Notes under the pieces: generated by a model
Seen by the model: only the letters and a program-made list of their open reading frames with translations
What the model was told of the DNA's origin: nothing
Databases searched by the model: none
Assembly (NCBI GenBank): GCA_900298985.1
Contig: OMHY01000001.1
Location: forward strand, 1-33,663
Length of the DNA stretch: 33,663 nt
Direction of reading: 5' to 3'
DNA from: Streptomycetaceae bacterium
GTDB lineage: Bacteria; Actinomycetota; Actinomycetes; Nanopelagicales; Nanopelagicaceae
In this document: positions 10,408-18,668 of the stretch, in pieces
How the letters are laid out: each line of letters begins with the position of its first letter
How positions within the stretch are numbered: the first letter of the stretch is position 1
Made by a program: the position numbers and the translations under genes

Positions 10408-11553
10408 TTGAATGGCGTGATAGAAACGTGTTTAGCAATAAAGGTTTTGAATGCTAATCCAGAGAAAGATCTACGAAATTCAATTTATCGCTGGATATTT
10501 TCTAAATTGGCTTATTTTGAATCAGTGAATAATCTAGAGGACTTTAAGAATCTAAGCTCTTCTATCTTGACTTATGCAAATAGGATAAAAGAACTAGAAA
10601 GGCAATCCTCACAAGAGTATGCAAAATTATCGAATTTGCCTCAAAGTATGAATGAAATCCTAGAGGAATTAGGTATCCACGGACTTAAAATATCTACTAG
10701 CACAAATAATGAGGATTTAGGTTGGTTAATCGAATATCCAAATTTAGAGGATTCTAACGCAAAGGTCGTGCCAGGGCTGCGGCATAGTTTGAGTGAAGGA
10801 GAACTTACCTCTTTAGCTTTCGCCTTTTTTATTTTTAAACTGAAATCTGAAAATATGGATTTAGAGCTAGATGAATCGTCGATAGTTATTGATGATCCAG
10901 TATCAAGCCTTGATGAAGATAGGGTTATTCAGACAGCCTTAGCAATAAGGAATAAGTTTAAGGAGTATGGTCAAGTAATAGTTTTTAGTCATGATTTAAA
11001 GTTCCTAAAACACTTATATAAGATACTTCATACTGGAGATATAAATACTAGATGTAAATATTTGCAAAAAGATACAATTGTGGATTTTCCAAAAGTTTTC
11101 GGAAGTTTTGAAACTACATATTATTATATGTTAGGGGAATTATTGAGATTCAAACATGAAAAAATCAGTGAGCGATCCTTTGAACAAAAGGCTATAATTC
11201 CAAATTATTGCCGCAGAGTTTTAGAGTCATTTATGATATTTAAACTAGCAAAACTTCAAAAAGGTAATTCAAAATTAACACCTGGATTAAAAGATTGGAA
11301 GAAAGAGGACTTTAAGAGTTACCTATCTGAATCTGACACAGACAGATTATTAATGTTACTAAAGGATCTTGGATGTATTACTGACCCTTCAAGCCATGGA
11401 AATTTCTCCTTCAATATCGACTCTATGGAAATTCCAAAAGGGGGAGAGGGGAGAATGGTCGACATGGTTTTAGACGTAATTGAAACTCTTGATCAAGTTC
11501 ACCTTAAGTCAAGTGAGGAACTTGTGAAAATTGCTCAAGATAATCAAATATGA
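10408..11553 (+). CDS. RloC-like ATPase, C-terminal fragment (up to 381 residues)
   Basis: C-terminal half of the same protein, in the same frame as the first half. It contains the ABC signature (HSLSEGELTSLAF), Walker B (SSIVIDDPVSSLDEDR) and the H-loop (VIVFSHDLKFLK). The ~170-residue tail has NYCRRVLESF, giving Arg-x3-Glu, and a DPSSHGN histidine 57 residues after the Glu; these could be the anticodon-nuclease triad, by analogy with PrrC Arg320, Glu324 and His356. The TTG at 10408 is only the first possible start after the stop; no Shine-Dalgarno sequence precedes it or the GTG at 10417, so independent translation is unlikely. Assignment to AAA_13 is firm; the nuclease activity is inferred. 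Confidence 0.7.
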   Translation: MNGVIETCLAIKVLNANPEKDLRNSIYRWIFSKLAYFESVNNLEDFKNLSSSILTYANRIKELERQSSQEYAKLSNLPQSMNEILEELGIHGLKISTSTNNEDLGWLIEYPNLEDSNAKVVPGLRHSLSEGELTSLAFAFFIFKLKSENMDLELDESSIVIDDPVSSLDEDRVIQTALAIRNKFKEYGQVIVFSHDLKFLKHLYKILHTGDINTRCKYLQKDTIVDFPKVFGSFETTYYYMLGELLRFKHEKISERSFEQKAIIPNYCRRVLESFMIFKLAKLQKGNSKLTPGLKDWKKEDFKSYLSESDTDRLLMLLKDLGCITDPSSHGNFSFNIDSMEIPKGGEGRMVDMVLDVIETLDQVHLKSSEELVKIAQDNQI

Positions 11554-11625
11554 TTAGTTTTTGCATTTGATCTCATAAAATGGAAATAATTAAAGGTCAT
11601 AGATTTATTTCTTTAGGTGGTAATA

Positions 11626-11805
11626 ATGAATAAGAATGAAATGTCCAACGAAACACCTACTCCCATGTATCAGCGTTGGGCAAATGACAGGTTTGGCGAA
11701 ACTGTATTTGAATCGACTCTAGAATTGGAGGCGAGGTTCAAAAGGCTTGAACAGGAGTTTGAAAAGGGCCTAATAGAAGCCACTGGCCAATCTGACCAAC
11801 TATAA
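11626..11805 (+). CDS. Small uncharacterised protein, 59 residues
   Basis: Acidic 59-residue protein. The ATG at 11626 is preferred because AGGTGG ends five bases before it; a GTG at 11617 inside that Shine-Dalgarno sequence would add three residues. The N-terminal part (PTPMYQRWANDRFGE) is followed by a predicted amphipathic helix (LELEARFKRLEQEFEKGL). No cysteines, membrane segment or DNA-binding motif is recognised. It lies 72 bases after the RloC-like gene on the same strand and just before the rpsL promoter region. A role as partner or antidote of the nuclease is conceivable only from position. I do not recognise the family. Confidence 0.6.
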   Translation: MNKNEMSNETPTPMYQRWANDRFGETVFESTLELEARFKRLEQEFEKGLIEATGQSDQL

Positions 11806-11816
11806 GTATCCCTCTA

Positions 11817-11838
11817 GACTCGCCCTTTTCGGCGTGTC
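11817..11838 (+). repeat. GC-rich hairpin upstream of the str promoter
   Basis: GACTCGCC / GGCGTGTC inverted repeat with one mismatch and a CTTTTC loop, 12 bases after the stop of the 59-residue gene. A second small repeat, GGGCT / AGCCC (11855-11859 with 11871-11875), follows directly and is succeeded by GTTTT. Either could end transcription of the accessory genes, although neither has a full T-tract. The segment is strikingly GC-rich for this window. Confidence 0.45.
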
Positions 11839-11878
11839 GCAAACCAGGGGGCCGGGGCTAGGAGTATAAGAGCCCGTT

Positions 11879-11908
11879 TTGACCGCCTCTGGGATTTTAA
11901 GTTACTCT
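11879..11908 (+). promoter_or_regulatory. Probable promoter of rpsL-rpsG-fusA(-tuf)
   Basis: TTGACC at 11879-11884, an 18-base spacer and TACTCT at 11903-11908, which fits the actinobacterial principal-sigma pattern of TTGAC and TAnnnT. Transcription would begin near 11914 and leave a leader of roughly 225 bases before the rpsL start. Confidence 0.65.
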
Positions 11909-11913
11909 ACGCT

Positions 11914-12139
11914 TCTGCCTTTTTAACTAAAGGTTCACTTCTTGACGCTTGAATTAAGCAGCTCGTTGATGTTGATCAATGAAATCTGTTCTAAATTTTA
12001 GGTGCATAGATATGTAGCAGTCGCAACACACCCGACCGCGTGTATCGCTGAGTGAACATAAGTTTTAAATGCGAACAACTTAACAACAAAGAATTATTTG
12101 CAACTAGTAATACTTAATAATAAGGAAGAGTGGAAAACA
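11914..12139 (+). promoter_or_regulatory. Long rpsL 5' leader with candidate RNA structure
   Basis: Non-coding stretch between the promoter and rpsL. CCTTT / AAAGG (11918-11922 with 11929-11933) can form a small hairpin. GTTCACT (11933-11939) is perfectly complementary to AGTGAAC (12051-12057) and could close the leader as a long-range stem. Inside it, 12018-12050 folds into an imperfect hairpin (CAG/CTG, CG/CG, ACAC/GTGT) around a GC-rich CACCCGACCGCG core. In a genome that otherwise keeps spacers short, this length suggests autoregulation of the str operon. No protein-coding frame with a ribosome binding site was found. Confidence 0.45.
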
Positions 12140-12514
12140 GTGCCAACAATTGCGCAACTCGTTCGCAAAGGACGTGAAGAAAAAACAAGTAAGACTTCAA
12201 CTCCTGCGCTTAAAGGATCTCCGCAACGTCGTGGAGTTTGTACTCGTGTTTATACAACAACACCAAAGAAACCAAACTCTGCACTTCGAAAAGTTGCGCG
12301 TGTGCGTTTAACAAGTGGAATGGAAGTAACTGCATATATTCCTGGTGAAGGACATAACTTGCAGGAGCACTCAATTGTTTTGGTTCGTGGTGGTCGTGTG
12401 AAAGATCTTCCTGGTGTTCGTTACAAAATTATTCGTGGATCATTAGATACACAAGGTGTGAAAAATCGTAAACAAGCACGCAGCCGTTATGGTGCTAAGC
12501 GGGAAAAGAAGTAA
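12140..12514 (+). CDS. rpsL: 30S ribosomal protein S12
   Basis: S12, 124 residues, lies at the decoding centre of the 30S subunit. The GTG at 12140 gives the standard [12 protein letters not shown] start; an upstream TTG frame from 12098 adds non-homologous residues. AAGGAAG lies about 10 bases upstream. The [15 protein letters not shown] loop places K43 and the RVKDLPGV loop places K88, D89 and P91; all are the streptomycin-sensitive residues, and D89 is the usual methylthiolation site. First gene of the str operon; rpsG follows after 14 bases. Confidence 0.98.
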   Translation: MPTIAQLVRKGREEKTSKTSTPALKGSPQRRGVCTRVYTTTPKKPNSALRKVARVRLTSGMEVTAYIPGEGHNLQEHSIVLVRGGRVKDLPGVRYKIIRGSLDTQGVKNRKQARSRYGAKREKK

Positions 12515-12528
12515 GGGGAAGGTAACAA

Positions 12529-13002
12529 ATGCCACGTAAAGGTCCAGTTGCTAAGAGTCCAGTTATTGCGGATCCAGTTTATAACTCACCAATTGTTACT
12601 GCTCTAATTAATAAAATTCTTTTGCATGGAAAGCGATCAGTTGCAGAAGGAATTGTTTATGATGCATTAGAAGGTTGCAGAGATAAAACAAATGGTGTTG
12701 ATCCAGTAATTACTTTGAAGCGTGCATTAGACAATGTAAAGCCAACAATTGAAGTTAAATCTCGTCGCGTTGGTGGAGCTACCTATCAAGTTCCAATGGA
12801 AGTAAAAACAGCACGTGCAACTACATTGGCACTTCGCTGGTTAGTAGATTTTTCCAGATTGCGTCGCGAACATTCAATGGCAGAGCGTCTAACAAATGAA
12901 TTATTAGATGCATCAAATGGTTTAGGTGCAGCTGTTAAGAAGAGAGAAGATACCCACAAAATGGCAGAAGCTAATAAGGCTTTTGCACATTATCGTTGGT
13001 AG
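12529..13002 (+). CDS. rpsG: 30S ribosomal protein S7
   Basis: S7, 157 residues, nucleates assembly of the 30S head and contacts E-site tRNA. Canonical MPRKG start, [15 protein letters not shown] helix, [12 protein letters not shown] beta hairpin and C-terminal [23 protein letters not shown] upstream of the ATG. In many bacteria S7 is the autoregulator of the str operon by binding its mRNA; the rpsL-rpsG gap of 14 bases is too short for an E. coli-like site, so any regulation would more likely use the long rpsL leader. Confidence 0.98.
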   Translation: MPRKGPVAKSPVIADPVYNSPIVTALINKILLHGKRSVAEGIVYDALEGCRDKTNGVDPVITLKRALDNVKPTIEVKSRRVGGATYQVPMEVKTARATTLALRWLVDFSRLRREHSMAERLTNELLDASNGLGAAVKKREDTHKMAEANKAFAHYRW

Positions 13003-13062
13003 AAAAAAATCGTTGGTAATAAAGAGCTTTAGAAAATACGAGAGAATCAGAGAGAAGATTAA

Positions 13063-15165
13063 GTGGCCGCAGATACAGCAATCGACCTAGCCAAAGTTCG
13101 CAATATTGGAATTATGGCGCACATCGACGCCGGTAAGACTACGACGACTGAGCGCATCCTTTTTTACACCGGTATCAATTACAAAATCGGTGAAGTACAT
13201 GATGGTGGAGCCACCATGGACTGGATGGAGCAGGAACAAGAGCGCGGTATCACTATTACCTCTGCTGCTACCACTTGCCAATGGAAAGGCAACTTGATCA
13301 ACATCATTGATACACCTGGACACGTAGATTTCACAGTTGAAGTAGAAAGATCTTTGCGCGTTCTAGATGGTGCAGTTGCAGTGTTTGATGGTGTTGCGGG
13401 TGTGGAACCCCAATCTGAAACTGTTTGGCGTCAAGCAAATAAGTATTCAGTTCCACGTATTTGTTTTGTAAATAAATTAGATAGAACTGGCGCCTCCTTT
13501 GATCGTTGTGTATCTATGATTCGTGAGCGCTTAAACGCGGTCCCACTAGTTTTGCAAATTCCAATTGGTGCAGAAGCAGATTTCATTGGAGTTGTTGATT
13601 TAATTTCTATGAAGGCTTTGACCTGGCGTGGGGAAACCAAAAAAGGTGAAGATTATGTAGTTGAAGATGTTCCTGCTGATTTGAAAGCAGCTGCAGATGA
13701 AGCTCGTCATGCTTTAATTGAAACTTTGGCTGATGCTGATGATCAAGTAATGGAAAAATATTTAGAAGGTGCGGATATTAGTGAAGATGAAATCATCGCG
13801 GCTATTCGTCGCGCTACTATTGCATTTAAGTTAACTCCAGTGCTAACTGGATCTGCATTTAAGAATAAAGGTGTACAACCTATGTTGGATGCGGTAAATC
13901 GTTATTTACCAAGCCCGCTAGATGTAGAAGCAATCAAAGGTTTCAAGGTCGGAGATAACGACACCACAATTGAACGCCATCCATCAGAAGCAGAACCATT
14001 CTCTGCTTTGGCATTCAAGATTATGTCTGATCCACACCTAGGAAAATTAACTTTCGTGCGTATTTACTCTGGAAAAATCGAAGCTGGAGTTTCAGTTTTG
14101 AACTCTACTAAAGATCGCAAAGAGCGTATCGGCAAGATTTATCAAATGCACGCAAATAAGCGGGAAGAAAGAGATGAAGCTGGCGCCGGAATGATTATTG
14201 CAGTGATGGGTCTAAAAGACACCACCACTGGAGATACTCTTTGTGATTCTGATAAGCCAGTTATTTTGGAATCAATGGATTTCCCAGATCCAGTTATTTC
14301 AGTAGCGATTGAACCAAAGACTAAAGCAGACCAAGAAAAACTTGGAAATGCTATTCAAAGACTTGCCGAAGAAGATCCAACTTTCCACGTAAAGTCAGAT
14401 CAAGAAACAGGTCAAACAATTATTTCTGGTATGGGTGAATTGCACTTGGAAATCTTGGTTGATCGTATGAAGCGCGAGTTTAAAGTGGAAGCAAATGTAG
14501 GTATGCCACAGGTTGCTTATCGCGAAACAATTCGCAAATCAGTTGCTTCTCACTCTTACACCCACAAGAAACAATCTGGTGGTTCGGGACAATTTGCAAA
14601 AATTGATATTGCATTAAATCCAATTCCTGCCGGCGGCGAAAAACATTATGAATTTGTAAACAAGATTACTGGTGGAAGAGTTCCGCGTGAATATATTCCA
14701 GCAGTTGATGAGGGTTGCCAAGAAGCAATGCAAACTGGACCGCTAGCAGGATATCCAGTTGTAGATGTGCAGGTAACTTTGCAAGATGGTGCTTACCACG
14801 ATGTTGACTCCTCTGAACTTGCATTCAAAATTGCAGGTATTGCTGGATTCAAAGAAGCGATTGCAATGGCAGGTCCAGTTCTTTTGGAACCTGTTATGTC
14901 AGTGGAAGTAACTACCCCAGAAGATTTCATGGGTGATGTGATCGGTGACCTAAACAGTCGTCGAGGTCAGATCCAATCCATGGATGAACGATCTGGTGCC
15001 AGAGTTGTTAAAGCTCTTGTGCCACTCTCCGAGATGTTTGGTTATGTCGGAGATCTCCGCAGTAGAACGCAAGGTCGTGCGTCCTACAGCATGCAATTTG
15101 ATTCCTATGCTGAAGTGCCGGCCGCAGTTAGCAAAGAAATCATCGCAAAAGTTAGAGGCGAGTAA
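13063..15165 (+). CDS. fusA: Elongation factor G
   Basis: EF-G, 700 residues, the GTPase that drives translocation of tRNA and mRNA through the ribosome. G1 is AHIDAGKT at residues 19-26, G3 is DTPGH from residue 83, and G4 is NKLD followed by RTGA. Domains II to V follow, with the [16 protein letters not shown] region of domain IV and the C-terminal [22 protein letters not shown] signature. GTG start preceded by a purine-rich GAGAGAAGA. It comes 60 bases after rpsG and about 110 before tuf, with inverted repeats in that second gap. A single-copy canonical form with no sign of a paralogue-type deletion. Confidence 0.98.
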   Translation: MAADTAIDLAKVRNIGIMAHIDAGKTTTTERILFYTGINYKIGEVHDGGATMDWMEQEQERGITITSAATTCQWKGNLINIIDTPGHVDFTVEVERSLRVLDGAVAVFDGVAGVEPQSETVWRQANKYSVPRICFVNKLDRTGASFDRCVSMIRERLNAVPLVLQIPIGAEADFIGVVDLISMKALTWRGETKKGEDYVVEDVPADLKAAADEARHALIETLADADDQVMEKYLEGADISEDEIIAAIRRATIAFKLTPVLTGSAFKNKGVQPMLDAVNRYLPSPLDVEAIKGFKVGDNDTTIERHPSEAEPFSALAFKIMSDPHLGKLTFVRIYSGKIEAGVSVLNSTKDRKERIGKIYQMHANKREERDEAGAGMIIAVMGLKDTTTGDTLCDSDKPVILESMDFPDPVISVAIEPKTKADQEKLGNAIQRLAEEDPTFHVKSDQETGQTIISGMGELHLEILVDRMKREFKVEANVGMPQVAYRETIRKSVASHSYTHKKQSGGSGQFAKIDIALNPIPAGGEKHYEFVNKITGGRVPREYIPAVDEGCQEAMQTGPLAGYPVVDVQVTLQDGAYHDVDSSELAFKIAGIAGFKEAIAMAGPVLLEPVMSVEVTTPEDFMGDVIGDLNSRRGQIQSMDERSGARVVKALVPLSEMFGYVGDLRSRTQGRASYSMQFDSYAEVPAAVSKEIIAKVRGE

Positions 15166-15184
15166 TAAAAATTACTTGGCAAAA

Positions 15185-15204
15185 CTTTTGCAAATTAGCA
15201 AAAG
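15185..15204 (+). repeat. Hairpin in the fusA-tuf gap
   Basis: Perfect CTTTTGC / GCAAAAG stem with an AAATTA loop. The TTTTGC strand can also pair with an upstream GCAAAA at 15179-15184, so two alternative folds compete, though the second has a very tight turn. It is followed by A-rich, not T-rich, sequence, so it is not an ordinary intrinsic terminator; processing or attenuation between fusA and tuf is possible. Confidence 0.4.
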
Positions 15205-15219
15205 CATCACCCAAAAAAA

Positions 15220-15231
15220 CTAACTAGTTAG
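15220..15231. repeat. 12-base perfect palindrome upstream of tuf
   Basis: CTAACTAGTTAG reads the same on both strands. It lies 44 bases before the tuf start and could be part of a tuf-specific promoter or operator. No convincing -35/-10 pair was found with it. Confidence 0.3.
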
Positions 15232-15274
15232 AAAAGCAAAACTTAGAAAAAGAAAGAAACTGGAGGAGTAAAAA

Positions 15275-16468
15275 GTGGCAAAGGCAAAGTTCGAGCGTAC
15301 AAAACCGCACGTCAACATTGGCACAATTGGTCACATTGACCACGGTAAGACAACTCTTACTGCAGCCATCTCAAAGGTACTTCATGATAAGTATCCAGAT
15401 GTAAACCCATTCACCCCATTTGATCAAATTGATAAAGCTCCAGAAGAGCGTCAACGTGGTATCACAATTTCTATTGCCCACATTGAATATCAAACAGAAG
15501 CACGTCACTATGCACACGTTGACTGCCCAGGTCACGCCGACTACATCAAAAATATGATTACCGGTGCTGCACAGATGGACGGAGCAATCTTGGTAGTAGC
15601 AGCAACTGATGGTCCAATGCCACAAACTAAAGAGCACGTTCTACTTGCTCGCCAAGTTGGTGTGCCATCAATCGTTGTAGCTTTGAACAAGTCTGACATG
15701 GTTGATGATGAAGATATTTTGATGTTGGTGGAAGAAGAAGTTCGTGATCTTTTGAAGAAGTATGAATTCCCAGGAGATGACACACCAATCGTTCGTATCT
15801 CAGCTCTAAAGGCTCTCGAAGGAGATGCAGCTTGGGCAGAGAAGTTAATGGAATTGATGGCAGCTGTAGATAGCTTCATTCCAACACCTGCTCGTGAAGT
15901 TGATAAGCCTTTCTTGATGCCAGTTGAAGATGTATTCACAATTACTGGTCGTGGAACTGTAGTAACAGGTCGTATCGAGCGCGGTATCATCAAAGTTAAC
16001 GAAGAAGTTGAAATTGTTGGAATCCGTCCAGATTCACAAAAGACAACTGTTACTGGTGTTGAAATGTTCCGTAAACTTCTTGATGAAGGACAAGCAGGAG
16101 AAAACGTTGGTCTACTACTTCGTGGAACCAAGCGTGAAGATGTAGAGCGTGGTCAAGTAGTTTGCAAGCCAGGTACTATCACTCCTCATACAGAATTTTC
16201 TGCATCTGCTTATATCCTTTCTAAGGATGAAGGTGGACGCCACACTCCATTCTTCAACAACTATCGTCCACAATTTTATTTCCGTACCACAGATGTGACT
16301 GGGGTAGTTACTCTTCCAAGTGGAACTGAAATGGTTATGCCTGGTGATAACACCGAGATGAATGTTGTGCTAATTCAACCAGTTGCTATGGAAGAAGGTC
16401 TTCGCTTCGCTATCCGTGAAGGTGGACGTACCGTAGGTGCAGGTCGAGTTACCAAAATTACTAAGTAA
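15275..16468 (+). CDS. tuf: Elongation factor Tu
   Basis: EF-Tu, 397 residues, the GTPase that delivers aminoacyl-tRNA to the ribosome. G1 is GHIDHGKT at residues 19-26 (Ile where Val is more common), G2/switch I includes [13 protein letters not shown]3 is DCPGH, with the catalytic His just after the PG, and G4 is NKSD. Domains II and III are complete, ending in [12 protein letters not shown] start with a strong GGAGGA. Heavy use of CGT, GGT and AAG codons marks high expression. It ends 31 bases before a strong hairpin that separates it from the S10 cluster. Confidence 0.98.
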   Translation: MAKAKFERTKPHVNIGTIGHIDHGKTTLTAAISKVLHDKYPDVNPFTPFDQIDKAPEERQRGITISIAHIEYQTEARHYAHVDCPGHADYIKNMITGAAQMDGAILVVAATDGPMPQTKEHVLLARQVGVPSIVVALNKSDMVDDEDILMLVEEEVRDLLKKYEFPGDDTPIVRISALKALEGDAAWAEKLMELMAAVDSFIPTPAREVDKPFLMPVEDVFTITGRGTVVTGRIERGIIKVNEEVEIVGIRPDSQKTTVTGVEMFRKLLDEGQAGENVGLLLRGTKREDVERGQVVCKPGTITPHTEFSASAYILSKDEGGRHTPFFNNYRPQFYFRTTDVTGVVTLPSGTEMVMPGDNTEMNVVLIQPVAMEEGLRFAIREGGRTVGAGRVTKITK

Positions 16469-16498
16469 TAAAACTTAAGTAATTAAAAATATTGAAAA

Positions 16499-16530
16499 AT
16501 ATTGGGCGGCTTTAACTAGTCGCCCAATAT
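16499..16530 (+). terminator. Hairpin terminator after tuf, without T-tract
   Basis: Perfect 10-base stem ATATTGGGCG / CGCCCAATAT with a 12-base loop. The 3' flank is A-rich (AAAAATTAAAAAA) instead of T-rich on the plus strand, so this is an I-shaped hairpin of the sort proposed for Actinobacteria, or an mRNA-stabilising 3' structure. The position between the str and S10 clusters supports a boundary role. Confidence 0.6.
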
Positions 16531-16603
16531 AAAAATTAAAAAAAGTTAAAAGTAAATTAAAAGTAAAAAAGTAATAAAGCTCAGAAATTAAAGGAGAATC
16601 GTT

Positions 16604-16912
16604 ATGGCGGGACAAAAGATCCGCATTCGACTAAAGGCTTATGATCATGAAGTGATCGATAGCTCTGCAAAGAAAATTGTAGAGACTGTTGAGCGCACCG
16701 GTGCATCTGTAGCTGGTCCAGTTCCGCTTCCCACGGAAAAGAATATTTTCTGTGTGATTCGCTCTCCTCACAAGTACAAAGACAGTCGTGAGCACTTTGA
16801 GATGCGTACTCATAAGCGCTTGATTGACATTATCGATCCAACACCAAAGACAGTTGATTCTTTGATGCGTTTGGATCTTCCTGCTGGTGTTGATATTGAG
16901 ATCAAGCTCTAA
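16604..16912 (+). CDS. rpsJ: 30S ribosomal protein S10
   Basis: S10, 102 residues, a 30S head protein that also pairs with NusB in antitermination. Typical [15 protein letters not shown] start, [20 protein letters not shown] loop and C-terminal VDIEIKL. AAAGGAGAATCG precedes the ATG. First gene of the S10 cluster. Its 73-base upstream region after the tuf hairpin is almost pure A/T with AAAAGTAA repeats, and no convincing promoter or S10-type leader hairpin can be seen. Confidence 0.98.
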   Translation: MAGQKIRIRLKAYDHEVIDSSAKKIVETVERTGASVAGPVPLPTEKNIFCVIRSPHKYKDSREHFEMRTHKRLIDIIDPTPKTVDSLMRLDLPAGVDIEIKL

Positions 16913-16950
16913 TCGGTAATTTGAAAAGATAATAAAGAGGATTTATTAAA

Positions 16951-17634
16951 ATGAAAACCACCCAAGCGCATAGCAAGGCGATCAAAGGGATTCTTGGCAC
17001 CAAGTTGGGAATGACCCAAGTATTTGATGCCAACAACAAGATCGTTCCAGTAACAGTAGTTGAGGCAGGTCCTTGCGTTGTTACTCAAATTAGAAATTTA
17101 GAAAAAGATGGTTACAACGCAGTGCAATTTGCATTTGGCAAGATTGATCCACGTAAAGTAACCAAACCAGCCGCAGGACACTTTGCAAAAGCTGGTGTTA
17201 CCCCACGCAAAGAAGTTGCAGAGTTACGTATTTCAGATACCACAGGTTATAACGTTGGTGATGAAGTTAAATGTGATGTTTTTGCAGCCGGAGACTTTAT
17301 TGATGCTACCGGAACTTCTCGCGGTAAAGGTACTGCTGGTGTTATGAAACGTCATGGTTTCTCCGGAATCGGTGCATCACATGGTGTCGATCGCAAGCAC
17401 CGTATGCCTGGTTCAATCGGTAACAGAACTACACCAGGTCGTGTATTCAAAGGTAAAAGAATGATGGGTCGGATGGGTGTTGACACCATCACTATGCAAA
17501 ATCTTTTAGTACATAGTGTTGATGTAGAAAAGAATTTAATTTTAGTAAAGGGTGCAATCGCTGGCCCAATTGGATCTACAGTCTTTCTTAGAACTGCTTC
17601 AAAGAAAGTTGCATCTGAAAAGGTAGGTGAGTAA
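16951..17634 (+). CDS. rplC: 50S ribosomal protein L3
   Basis: L3, 227 residues, one of the early assembly proteins near the peptidyl-transferase centre. The [15 protein letters not shown] start and the long internal loop ([34 protein letters not shown]) are diagnostic; the loop reaches towards the catalytic site. AGAGGA lies upstream of the ATG; the first ten residues ([10 protein letters not shown]) are an extra N-terminal tail relative to many L3 proteins. Two bases separate it from rplD. Confidence 0.97.
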   Translation: MKTTQAHSKAIKGILGTKLGMTQVFDANNKIVPVTVVEAGPCVVTQIRNLEKDGYNAVQFAFGKIDPRKVTKPAAGHFAKAGVTPRKEVAELRISDTTGYNVGDEVKCDVFAAGDFIDATGTSRGKGTAGVMKRHGFSGIGASHGVDRKHRMPGSIGNRTTPGRVFKGKRMMGRMGVDTITMQNLLVHSVDVEKNLILVKGAIAGPIGSTVFLRTASKKVASEKVGE

Positions 17635-17636
17635 GC

Positions 17637-18326
17637 ATGTCACTAACAGTTGAGGTAAAAGACGCTGCTGGTAAAAAAGTTGGAACTGTAAATCTTCCAG
17701 CTGAGATTTTTGATGTACAAACTAATGTACCTCTAATTCACCAAGTAGTTGTTGCGCAATTAGCTGCAGCTCGTGCCGGAACCCATAAGGCAAAAACTCG
17801 TGCTGAGGTTTCTGGTACCGGTAAAAAACCTTTCAAGCAAAAAGGCACCGGTCGCGCTCGCCAAGGTTCAGTTCGAGCACCATTACAAAGACATGGTGGA
17901 GTTTCCCATGGACCAGTTCCCAGAACTTATGAACAACGCACTCCAAAGAAAATGATTCAAGCAGCATTAAAAGGTGCTCTTTCTGATCGTCAAAGAACAG
18001 ATCGCATCCACTTACTTGATCAAGTCCCAGCAAATAAAGAGATTGCAGGATCAACTCAATTAGCTATCAATGCGGTTAGACAATTTTCAGATCGCAAGAA
18101 GCTATTAGTAGTGCTTTCTCGCTCTGAGGATTTAGCATGGAGAACTTTGCGAAATGCTGATGATATTCATTTAATAGTAAGTGATCAATTAAATGCATAT
18201 GACGTAGTTGGAAGCGATGATGTGGTTTTCTCTCAAAGTGGATTAAATGAATTTATTTCAGGTCCAGCTATGAGAGCAAGTGCAGTTGCACATGAAAGTG
18301 AAGTAACAGAAGGAGTATCAGCGTGA
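17637..18326 (+). CDS. rplD: 50S ribosomal protein L4
   Basis: L4, 229 residues; its long loop lines the peptide exit tunnel. The loop is visible as [27 protein letters not shown] followed by [14 protein letters not shown], with the globular domain around it. In E. coli L4 represses the S10 operon, but no matching leader is apparent here. The Shine-Dalgarno sequence (GTAGGTGAG) is inside the end of rplC. The stop overlaps the rplW start by four bases (GTGA), implying coupled translation. Confidence 0.97.
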   Translation: MSLTVEVKDAAGKKVGTVNLPAEIFDVQTNVPLIHQVVVAQLAAARAGTHKAKTRAEVSGTGKKPFKQKGTGRARQGSVRAPLQRHGGVSHGPVPRTYEQRTPKKMIQAALKGALSDRQRTDRIHLLDQVPANKEIAGSTQLAINAVRQFSDRKKLLVVLSRSEDLAWRTLRNADDIHLIVSDQLNAYDVVGSDDVVFSQSGLNEFISGPAMRASAVAHESEVTEGVSA

Positions 18327-18616
18327 AAGATTACAGAGAAGTTCTATTAGCGCCAGTGATCTCAGAAAAATCTTATTCACTGATTGATCAAAACAAATAC
18401 ACCTTTTTGGTTGATCCACGTGCCAATAAAACTGAAATCAAAATTGCAGTAGAGAAGATTTTCGGAGTAAAAGTTTTAGCAGTAAATACTTTGAACCGAG
18501 ATGGAAAGCGCAAGCGAACCGCTATTGGAATTGGAAGACGTAATAATCAAAAGCGTGCCATTGTGCATGTAAAAGCCGGAGACAAAATCGACATCTTTGG
18601 TGGACAAGCTTCTTAA
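18323..18616 (+). CDS. rplW: 50S ribosomal protein L23
   Basis: L23, 97 residues, sits at the tunnel exit and docks trigger factor and SRP. Recognised from the [28 protein letters not shown] start and the [13 protein letters not shown] loop. GTG start inside the last codons of rplD with GAAGGAG upstream. A 52-base gap with AAAGGAGAAGAG follows before rplB. Confidence 0.97.
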   Translation: MKDYREVLLAPVISEKSYSLIDQNKYTFLVDPRANKTEIKIAVEKIFGVKVLAVNTLNRDGKRKRTAIGIGRRNNQKRAIVHVKAGDKIDIFGGQAS

Positions 18617-18668
18617 TCAGAAGTCACTGAAGAAAAGAATTTAAGAGAACTTAAAGGAGAAGAGACAA

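Larger units (their letters stand above)
9115..11553 (+). pseudogene. RloC-like AAA_13 ATPase gene interrupted by one in-frame TAG
   Basis: The two halves listed separately lie in the same frame and are separated by a single TAG at 10357-10359; no other stop or frameshift occurs between 9115 and 11553. Read through, the product would be 812 codons with the amber at 415. Domain order fits the RloC group of the AAA_13 family: Walker A, coiled coil, CxxC zinc hook, coiled coil, ABC signature, Walker B, H-loop, then a C-terminal domain with R700-x3-E704 and H761, compatible with the Arg-Glu-His triad of the anticodon nucleases PrrC and RloC. Codon use (many AGA, AGG, ATA) and base composition differ from the flanking genes, suggesting acquisition. 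It may be a nonsense-inactivated gene, a read-through gene or a sequence error. Confidence 0.7.

Noticed and set aside
10357-10410. Programmed frameshift between the two ATPase halves
   Set aside because: Both halves are in the same frame; only a single stop codon separates them.
7276-11805. Transposon or prophage origin of the accessory block
   Set aside because: No transposase, integrase, terminal inverted repeats, target-site duplication or tRNA attachment site could be seen.
12098-12139. Longer S12 starting at 12098
   Set aside because: S12 begins MPTI in the family; GTG 12140 gives exactly that and the usual 124 residues.
15541-16131. 196-codon open frame on the minus strand opposite tuf
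   Set aside because: Composition is Ser/Thr/Arg-rich shadow of a highly biased gene; no ribosome binding site, no recognisable domain, fully inside tuf.
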